Shown: piece after piece, positions 1 through 4,291 of the stretch | Layout: each line of letters opens with the position of its first letter | Numbering within the stretch: the first letter of the stretch is position 1 | Source of the DNA: Campylobacter sp. RM16189 | GTDB taxonomy: Bacteria > Campylobacterota > Campylobacteria > Campylobacterales > Campylobacteraceae | Direction: 5' to 3' | Assembly (NCBI RefSeq): GCF_012978815.1 | Contig: NZ_LIWR01000016.1 | Coordinates: 1 to 7,035, forward strand | DNA: 7,035 nucleotides | The notes under the pieces: model-generated | What the model saw: only the letters and a program-made list of their open reading frames with translations | What the model was told of the DNA's origin: nothing | The model's database searches: none | Made by a program: the position numbers and the translations under genes

Positions 1-99
1 AACTTGGCTATAGATATTTGTATGTTATATTTATATGATAGTTGTTGCTTTTAAATATCATATTTTCTTTAGAAGTATTAATTTGTTTTATAAAAAGCT
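1..99. other. AT-rich left flank, no gene seen
   Basis: This is the sequence outside the left inverted repeat. I see no supported coding region in it. A weak 8-bp inverted repeat (33-40 with 56-63, arms ATATGATA and TATCATAT) is followed by a T-rich stretch and could be a weak terminator for a gene to the left. In sequence this AT-rich, such a repeat may also be chance. Confidence 0.4.
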
Positions 100-132
100 C
101 GCTATTATGTAGCAAATGCACAAGACTTTCAT
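100..132 (+). repeat. Left copy of 33-bp inverted repeat flanking the restriction-modification island
   Basis: The 33 bases starting CGCTATTATGTAGC and ending GACTTTCAT are the exact reverse complement of 3048-3080. Identity stops at both edges of the 33 bp, so the unit is sharply bounded. The two copies lie about 2.9 kb apart and enclose the promoter, leader and both restriction-modification genes. The triplet GCT sits immediately outside each copy (97-99 and 3081-3083), which could be a 3-bp target duplication or chance. The length fits a transposon terminal repeat or a recombination site, but no transposase or recombinase gene is present in the window. Confidence 0.9.
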
Positions 133-219
133 CGTAAAAGAGGCTAAAATTCTGCCATAGCTTTAAATAAGAGATATTTCTTTTTAAGCTATAAAAACAT
201 CTGCTTTAAAGGATTTATT

Positions 220-279
220 ATGGCGGTTCTTGAAAAGCTAGGGCGAAGCTATATATCTCTAATAGAGAAAAAGATATAA
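220..279 (+). CDS. Possible 19-aa small ORF upstream of the restriction genes
   Basis: ATG at 220 is preceded by AAAGGA at 208-213, an acceptable ribosome binding site, and the frame ends at TAA 277-279. The peptide begins MAVLEKLGRSY and ends in a lysine-rich tail. I do not recognise it. It could be a small upstream peptide, the truncated start of a gene broken when the restriction cassette was assembled, or a chance ORF. It overlaps the proposed -10 box at 275-280, so it would not be on the same short transcript as the restriction genes. Confidence 0.25.
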   Translation: MAVLEKLGRSYISLIEKKI

Positions 280-280
280 T
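275..280 (+). promoter_or_regulatory. -10 box, predicted promoter of the restriction-modification operon
   Basis: A perfect TATAAT is set in a purine-rich context, with no recognisable -35 hexamer 17 bp upstream, as is common for the main sigma factor of Campylobacter. Transcription would start near 287. That leaves a short untranslated leader before the GAGGAG ribosome binding site at 293-298 and the small leader ORF at 304. Confidence 0.55.
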
Positions 281-303
281 TATAAGAGAGTTGAGGAGAT
301 GAG

Positions 304-345
304 ATGCTAAAAATTAGATTTTTCATAAGGTATGGTCAAAAATGA
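304..345 (+). CDS. 13-aa leader ORF translationally coupled to the methyltransferase gene
   Basis: ATG 304 has GAGGAG at 293-298, the strongest ribosome binding site in this leader. The frame reads MLKIRFFIRYGQK and ends at TGA 343-345, which overlaps the ATG of the large gene at 342-344 (an ATGA junction). The large gene's own site (TAAGG at 326-330, 11 nt upstream) is weak. The simplest reading is therefore that ribosomes load at the leader and re-initiate at 342. Coupling of this kind could hold enzyme levels down or delay them after entry into a new host. The peptide is basic and hydrophobic and resembles nothing I know. That it is translated is an inference from the arrangement. Confidence 0.5.
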   Translation: MLKIRFFIRYGQK

Positions 346-2420
346 TAAAATGGACATTAGAAGATGATATAAACGACTATGTAAAAAAGAAACTCGAAGA
401 ATTAGGACTAGAAAAACTCAAGGACTATAATGTTGAGTCTAGTATGTCTAATTATATGAAAGAAGCACTTAGAGGCTCAGCGAAGACAAAAAACAAGACG
501 AATTTTGGGAAGCCCGATTTTCACATAGAAAAATATAATATACCTGTAGTTTTCGAGAATAAACTTGATGGTAAAAAAATAGTTGCAGAGACTAAAGATG
601 GCATAAAAGCAGATGAAAAATCCATAAGAGCTTACGCGGTAAACGGAGCTTTGTATTATGCTACACAGATGATCGATAGCGATAAGTATAATGAAGTAAT
701 TGCAATTGGTGTGGCAGGGAGTAGTGAGCATGATGTAGAAATAAAAATCTATTATGTTTATGGTTCTTCAATGAAATCTATCAAGTATATGGACAGATAT
801 ACTACATTGGATTTTCTAGAGAACGAATCTTCCTTTGCAAATTTCTATAAAGACGCGATACTGACAGAGGAAGAAAAACACGAGCTACTGATTACAAGTA
901 AAAAATCTTTAAATGAATATGCTACAAAATTAAATAAACTAATGCACAATCATAATATAACAGCTCCTCAACGAGTGCTGTATGTTTCAGGCATGCTTTT
1001 GTCTATGCAAGATGTCATTAACAAAAATGGACAGAAGATACAAGACGGGCTTACTCCTGATGATTTAAAGGGAGTTCAAACAGAATCCAAGAGAGATGGA
1101 AAGCTAATTGTGTCTCAAATTAAAGAGTTTTTAACTGCGAGAGATATTGATGCTGATAAAAGAGATTTGATGTTGGCTTCTTTCTCAGAAATATCAAAAG
1201 ACAAACAGCGTGATGAACTCATAGAAAACCATAAGCAAGTATCAAACTTATTGGAGAAAGAAAGTAGTTGTAATAAGCAGATTTTCACATTCTTATACGA
1301 ATATGTTTTTAAGCAAATTGATGCAATTGCCGGTCATATAGATATAATGGGTGAGATGTATTCCGAGTTTCTCAAATATGCTCTTGGAGATGGAAAAGAA
1401 ATAGGGATTGTTTTAACACCACCCTATATTACAAAGCTAATGGCTGAAATTTTAGAAGTAACCGAAGAAAACAGAGTTATGGATCTAGCAACTGGAAGTG
1501 CAGGGTTTTTAATTAGTAGCATGGAACGTATGATTGCCTGCATTGAGCATAAGCATGGGAAAGATACTACAAAATCAAAGGATAAAATCAAAGAAATAAA
1601 AGCCGAAAGACTTTTAGGTGTAGAGCTAAACGCAGAGATGTATACTCTGGCTACTACGAATATGATATTAAGGGGTGATGGTTCAAGCAATATCCAGAAA
1701 GGGAATACATTCAAAACACCTGAAGAATTATATGTAAAATTTAAAGCCGATAGAATTCTTCTTAATCCTCCATTTAGTTATGATGAAAACGGGATGCCTT
1801 TTATCGCTTTTGGTCTTGATAAAATGCAAAAAGGCGGACTAGGGGCAATTATTATTCAAGATAGTGCTGGAAGTGGGAAAGCAGTTGAAACCAATAAAAG
1901 AATTATTAAAAGCCATAGTTTGATTGCGAGTATAAAAATGCCTATTGATTTATTCGAGCCTATGGCTACAGTTCCTACAAGCATTTATATTTTTGAAGCA
2001 GGGAAGTCACACGATTTTAATAAAACAGTAAAATTTATTGATTTCAGAAATGATGGCTATAAGAGAACTAAAAGAAAAATTCAAGAAATAGATAGAGCCA
2101 CGGAAAGATACAGGGGGTTATTACAGGTCTACAAGAATGGTTTAAAAGCGAAAATAGATCAAAAACTTTGGGTTTTAGAGGATATTTATGTCGAAGATTT
2201 TATTGATGAGTCGGGAGCAGATTGGAGCTTTGATCAGCACAAAAAAATTGATACAACGGCTAACTTAGATGATTTTAAAACCGTAGTTTCTGATTATTTA
2301 GCTTGGGAAGTTGCAAAAGTATTAAAAAAAAATAAATTTAATAATTTTAAAAAAAATCAAAGCAATCGCATAGAAAAACTTGAGCGTGACTTTAAAAAAT
2401 GGGTGGTACGTGGAATGTGA
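342..2420 (+). CDS. BcgI-like restriction endonuclease/N6-adenine DNA methyltransferase fusion (RM subunit)
   Basis: This 692-aa protein is predicted to cut and methylate DNA when paired with the specificity protein encoded next. Residues 1-170 look like a PD-(D/E)xK nuclease: P58-D59 in GKPDF, then E72-N-K74 in VVFENK. A helical HsdM-type segment (about 180-350) precedes an N6-adenine methyltransferase domain. It has VLTPPYITKL at 357-366, SAM-binding motif I DLATGSAGFL at 381-390 and catalytic motif IV NPPF at 475-478. This order and the length (BcgIA is of similar size) fit BcgI-like enzymes better than a plain type I HsdM, which lacks the nuclease. Start 342 is the only ATG near the upstream stop in this frame. 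The C-terminal tail is lysine/asparagine-rich and encoded by A9 and A8 runs (2324-2332, 2349-2356). No motif residue appears lost, so I expect an active enzyme. Confidence 0.92.
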   Translation: MIKWTLEDDINDYVKKKLEELGLEKLKDYNVESSMSNYMKEALRGSAKTKNKTNFGKPDFHIEKYNIPVVFENKLDGKKIVAETKDGIKADEKSIRAYAVNGALYYATQMIDSDKYNEVIAIGVAGSSEHDVEIKIYYVYGSSMKSIKYMDRYTTLDFLENESSFANFYKDAILTEEEKHELLITSKKSLNEYATKLNKLMHNHNITAPQRVLYVSGMLLSMQDVINKNGQKIQDGLTPDDLKGVQTESKRDGKLIVSQIKEFLTARDIDADKRDLMLASFSEISKDKQRDELIENHKQVSNLLEKESSCNKQIFTFLYEYVFKQIDAIAGHIDIMGEMYSEFLKYALGDGKEIGIVLTPPYITKLMAEILEVTEENRVMDLATGSAGFLISSMERMIACIEHKHGKDTTKSKDKIKEIKAERLLGVELNAEMYTLATTNMILRGDGSSNIQKGNTFKTPEELYVKFKADRILLNPPFSYDENGMPFIAFGLDKMQKGGLGAIIIQDSAGSGKAVETNKRIIKSHSLIASIKMPIDLFEPMATVPTSIYIFEAGKSHDFNKTVKFIDFRNDGYKRTKRKIQEIDRATERYRGLLQVYKNGLKAKIDQKLWVLEDIYVEDFIDESGADWSFDQHKKIDTTANLDDFKTVVSDYLAWEVAKVLKKNKFNNFKKNQSNRIEKLERDFKKWVVRGM
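2324..2356 (+). repeat. Two poly-A tracts (A9 and A8) inside the 3' end of the methyltransferase gene
   Basis: A9 at 2324-2332 and A8 at 2349-2356 lie 16 bp apart in codons for the C-terminal tail. Homopolymers of this length are slippage-prone. Gain of one A would put translation into a frame that stops at 2333-2335 (after A9) or 2381-2383 (after A8), removing the last 20-30 residues and leaving the catalytic motifs intact. Such a shift would not fuse the protein to the specificity subunit. Confidence 0.7.
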
Positions 2421-2920
2421 AGCCGGCAAAAGAACTATTTGAAATAAAAGGAAACCCTCAATTAAATAAAGACAGCTTTATTTTTACCGATAATGAGCTA
2501 TACCCTTATTTTACAAGAACTGTTTTAAATAACGGTGTCTCTGGCTACGTAGAATATTTGGACGAAGATCATAAGATTAATGGCAATAGTATAGCTGTAG
2601 GGATGTTAGGAATGCAATTTTTTTATATGGAAAAAGATTTTTATGCAGGACAATTCACAAAAACAATAATCCCCAAAGTTCCATATTTTAATAAAAAAGT
2701 AGCCTTGTACTTTATTTCACTTTTAAATAAGTATCAAAAAAATTTCCAAAGTGTTTTGGTTAGAGATTTTGAAAAAACATTTTACGAAACAATGTTAAGG
2801 TTACCTTTTCTAAACGGTGAAATATGTTTTGCTTACATGGAAAAATATATTGAGGAGCTTGAAGCCGAACGTATTGAGGAGCTTGAAGCATATTTAAAGG
2901 CAACAGGGCTAAAAACTTAA
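2399..2920 (+). CDS. Half-length DNA specificity (S) subunit of the BcgI-like system
   Basis: This 173-aa protein is predicted to recognise the target sequence and form a complex with the upstream nuclease-methyltransferase. Residues 10-140 resemble one target-recognition domain of HsdS/BcgIB proteins, with LFEIKGNPQLNKDS near the start, YPYFTRTVLNNG at 35-46 and the segment GMLGMQFFYMEKDFYAGQF at 68-86. Residues 146-167 form the helical arm, with the repeated element IEELEA. Typical S subunits have two such domains (about 350-400 aa). This one ends right after the first arm at LKT, so it is half-sized, either naturally or by truncation. Its ATG overlaps the upstream gene by 22 bp and lacks a clear ribosome binding site, so translation is probably coupled. 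Adding one A to the A5 run near 2911-2915 would extend the frame by only about 15 unfamiliar residues, so I see no intact second half. Confidence 0.87.
   Translation: MGGTWNVKPAKELFEIKGNPQLNKDSFIFTDNELYPYFTRTVLNNGVSGYVEYLDEDHKINGNSIAVGMLGMQFFYMEKDFYAGQFTKTIIPKVPYFNKKVALYFISLLNKYQKNFQSVLVRDFEKTFYETMLRLPFLNGEICFAYMEKYIEELEAERIEELEAYLKATGLKT
2848..2889 (+). repeat. 18-bp direct repeat with a 24-bp period in the helical arm of the S subunit
   Basis: TATTGAGGAGCTTGAAGC occurs at 2848-2865 and again at 2872-2889. The 24-bp period equals eight residues and gives the repeated protein element IEELEA in the helix that acts as a spacer arm in HsdS proteins. In type I systems such as EcoR124, changes in the number of short repeats in this arm alter the spacing of the two half-sites. 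Confidence 0.9.
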
Positions 2921-3047
2921 ATACGATAGAAGGAAATAGACTTGGTAATACTCTATTGATATAGTGTTTAATTAAATAATGCAACTATGTGTCAACTAGG
3001 CGTAAATATTAGTAAATACTTGTTAAAATTTTTAGCAATGTTTTATT

Positions 3048-3080
3048 ATGAAAGTCTTGTGCATTTGCTACATAATAGCG
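3048..3080 (-). repeat. Right copy of 33-bp inverted repeat flanking the restriction-modification island
   Basis: This is the exact reverse complement of 100-132. It begins ATGAAAGTCTTGTGC and ends ATAATAGCG on the + strand. In both copies the inner boundary of the identity falls on an ATG that opens the same ten-codon reading (MKVLCICYII) outward, away from the cassette. This may be chance, or the repeat may come from the start of a real short gene. Confidence 0.9.
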
Positions 3081-3140
3081 GCTAAATCGTTTGGCCTTTC
3101 TTTGCTGCCGCTATCTATATTATATATTCTTTATTATTGA
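3048..3140 (+). CDS. Possible 30-aa hydrophobic small protein starting in the right inverted repeat
   Basis: ATG 3048 opens a 30-codon frame ending at TGA 3138-3140. The peptide is MKVLCICYIIAAKS followed by a hydrophobic run rich in leucine, isoleucine and tyrosine, so it could be a membrane micro-protein. No Shine-Dalgarno sequence is visible upstream (the stretch before it is AT-rich), which argues against translation. The outward frame from the left repeat has the same first eleven residues but stops after 14 codons. Confidence 0.2.
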   Translation: MKVLCICYIIAAKSFGLSLLPLSILYILYY

Positions 3141-3157
3141 TGTCATTGGAATGCTAA

Positions 3158-3345
3158 TTAATATGTTTTTTGCTCGTATATTAGTTTCAAACAATAAAAG
3201 CGGTCAACCATAACGCTATTTTCACAATATGTAAATTTTCTCTTCAATAGCAAATTTATTTTGTCATTAACCCTAAAATATTTATAGTTTTTGCAGCCGG
3301 AAGTCTATAGCATTTATGCCAATCATACCCATCATAAATAAACAT
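3158..3345 (-). pseudogene. Possible frameshifted gene remnant on the minus strand, unidentified
   Basis: From ATG at 3345 the minus strand reads MFIYDGYDWHKCYRLPAA. In a second frame it continues KNYKYFRVNDKINLLLKRKF and runs on to a stop at 3158-3160. The two frames join seamlessly if one base is added to the A5 run (T5 on the + strand at 3288-3292), giving a protein of about 62 aa. The residue mix (W, H, C, R, P and K) is less biased than expected for AT-rich noncoding DNA. I do not recognise it, there is no good ribosome binding site, and open frames of this size occur by chance here, so this is only a suggestion. Confidence 0.2.
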
Positions 3346-3407
3346 ACTTAAAAAATACAATCGCAAAAGTCTCGCAAACGTAGTGTTTCTGCATTATTTT
3401 GATACCC

Positions 3408-3449
3408 TAAGACAAAATCAAGAAACAATTAAGCTGATTTTTTGTCTTA
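3408..3449. repeat. AT-rich hairpin, possible terminator or operator
   Basis: TAAGACAAAATCA (3408-3420) pairs with TGATTTTTTGTCTTA (3435-3449) around a 14-nt loop, leaving two unpaired T on the 3' side. The stem has only about three G-C pairs and no T-tract follows directly, so it would be a poor intrinsic terminator. It lies about 100 bp upstream of the RTX operon promoter and could instead be a regulator binding site. Confidence 0.4.
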
Positions 3450-3546
3450 ATTATACAAATCGAAACAAGATCAAATTTTATTTTTGATATTTATTATTAT
3501 TTATGTTACTTTAAGTTACCGTACGATAAGTTCGATACATAATTGA

Positions 3547-3555
3547 TGTTACAAT
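3547..3555 (+). promoter_or_regulatory. Extended -10 promoter of the DUF5625-RTX operon
   Basis: TGTTACAAT gives TG one base ahead of TACAAT (3550-3555), an extended -10 element without a clear -35. A start near 3562 would leave a leader of about 30 nt carrying AAGAAGG (3578-3584) ahead of the GTG start at 3592. No other candidate is as well placed. Confidence 0.5.
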
Positions 3556-3591
3556 AAGTACTGGGGCTAAAATTTCAAAGAAGGTCGTAAA

Positions 3592-4149
3592 GTGAGTAAA
3601 AAAATGATGGGTATCATATTTGCCTCCGTCTTAACATTAGTCTTACTCACGCCGGTGGCGTGGTATTTCGGGCTATTTAATGCGGACTGGCCGTATATTT
3701 TAGGTTTTAGCGATGCACCTGCCGCTCCCGTCTTTAAGCCTATCGATATCAGCAAAAAAGGTAATAAGGTAGATTTTCTCGTAAGGATTGAGGATAAGAT
3801 ACCTAAAGTATTTGTAGATTTATACTATAATAGATATAGACAAACAAAAATAGACGATGAAACCTATGATAAACTCGTAGAAAAATATCTCTGCACCAGT
3901 TATTTTGAACGCAAATTCCCTCCGTTTCCAATCAAAATCACGGTAAAAGCCATAAAAGATACAAACATAACCCTGATTGACGACATTGTTAATCCGTCAG
4001 AACCAGTTAGGGTCGCCCATGGTCGAACTATATTTTACAAAAAACTTGAACCGGGAATTTATGAAATCATAGTAGAGACTGTAAATGACTATCCTGAACT
4101 AAAAGACTTAGACGCTTGGATTTATGTCAATTATGATTTTGCAAAGTAG
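3592..4149 (+). CDS. DUF5625-like exported or membrane-anchored protein
   Basis: The GTG start is preferred over the ATGs four and five codons later because AAGAAGG (3578-3584) lies 7 nt upstream, ideal for GTG. The 185-aa protein has a lysine-bearing N-terminus and a hydrophobic segment at about 6-27, an uncleaved anchor or a signal peptide. No lipobox cysteine is present. A Pro/Ala-rich linker (40-50) leads to a beta-rich domain (50-185). The domain opens with KPIDISKKGNKVDF and has PFPIKITVKA at 111-120, a segment near FYKKLEPGIYEIIVET at 148-163, and NDYPELKDLDAWIYVNY near the end. This pattern matches my memory of DUF5625, an uncharacterised beta-sandwich family of the cell envelope. It sits 28 bp before the RTX gene, probably in one operon. 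A role as immunity protein or partner of the RTX protein is possible from context alone. Confidence 0.82.
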   Translation: MSKKMMGIIFASVLTLVLLTPVAWYFGLFNADWPYILGFSDAPAAPVFKPIDISKKGNKVDFLVRIEDKIPKVFVDLYYNRYRQTKIDDETYDKLVEKYLCTSYFERKFPPFPIKITVKAIKDTNITLIDDIVNPSEPVRVAHGRTIFYKKLEPGIYEIIVETVNDYPELKDLDAWIYVNYDFAK

Positions 4150-4166
4150 ATGACAAATTTCTTATA

Positions 4167-4172
4167 AAGGAG
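4167..4172 (+). promoter_or_regulatory. Strong ribosome binding site that fixes the true RTX start at 4178
   Basis: AAGGAG lies 5 nt before ATG 4178 in the 28-bp gap after the upstream gene. By contrast, nothing resembling a Shine-Dalgarno sequence precedes ATG 4292 (the upstream bases are GGTAAAACTTCATCA). This supports 4178 as the ancestral start of the RTX gene. Confidence 0.8.
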
Positions 4173-4177
4173 CAATC

Positions 4178-4270
4178 ATGTTTACCCTTACGGTTAAGAT
4201 AGCAGCTGCAGGTGCTAAAATGAAAGACGAAAGTCCATCGATAGCGGGACATATGTGGCTTTCTGTATAA
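4178..4270 (+). pseudogene. 5' end of the RTX gene, cut off by an in-frame TAA
   Basis: ATG 4178 opens a 30-codon frame beginning MFTLTVKIAAAGAKMK and ending IAGHMWLSV before TAA at 4268-4270. It is in the same frame as the 822-codon ORF that follows, and the seven codons between the stop and ATG 4292 read GNGKTSS. Ignoring the stop gives one continuous domain running GHMWLSV, X, GNGKTSSMGFGP. From memory, related RTX proteins carry this GHMW and GFGP arrangement without interruption. A single substitution (for example from CAA, GAA, AAA, TAC or TCA) would create the TAA. H25 is a candidate catalytic histidine. A real mutation, a sequencing error or an expressed readthrough product cannot be told apart here. 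Confidence 0.8.
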
Positions 4271-4291
4271 GGCAATGGTAAAACTTCATCA

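Larger units (their letters stand above)
133..341 (+). promoter_or_regulatory. Leader region of the restriction-modification operon
   Basis: This 209-bp stretch lies between the left inverted repeat and the methyltransferase gene. It holds a weak hairpin (157-163 with 186-192), a possible -10 box TATAAA at 190-195 and a 19-codon ORF with a ribosome binding site. A better -10 box, TATAAT, lies at 275-280, followed by a purine-rich GAGGAG site and a 13-codon leader ORF. No longer gene is visible in it. Confidence 0.5.
2921..3591. other. 670-bp intergenic region between the restriction island and the RTX operon
   Basis: No convincing gene lies here. It contains the right inverted repeat (3048-3080), a 30-codon small ORF beginning in that repeat, a minus-strand stretch of possible gene debris (3158-3345), an AT-rich hairpin (3408-3449), and the promoter of the next operon (3547-3555). 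I see no obvious terminator with a GC stem and T-tract directly behind the S gene, so the cassette may rely on a weak or remote one. Confidence 0.6.

Noticed and set aside
477..731. Minus-strand open frame inside the methyltransferase gene
   Set aside because: It is antisense to a well-supported coding region and has no recognisable domain or ribosome binding site. The same applies to the other minus-strand frames at 1424-1714, 4408-4626, 5191-5382 and 5851-6111.
342..2920. Classical type I restriction system (HsdM and HsdS with a missing HsdR)
   Set aside because: The N-terminal PD and ExK residues ahead of the methyltransferase supply a nuclease in the same chain, so a BcgI-like system explains the pair without a separate HsdR.
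2905..2980. Slippage in the A5 run at the end of the S gene restoring a full-length S subunit
   Set aside because: The alternative frame extends only about 15 residues to a stop at about 2960 and does not resemble a second target-recognition domain.
2760..2984. Minus-strand open frame over the end of the S gene
   Set aside because: It is largely antisense to the helical arm, and its internal repeat simply mirrors the S-gene direct repeat.
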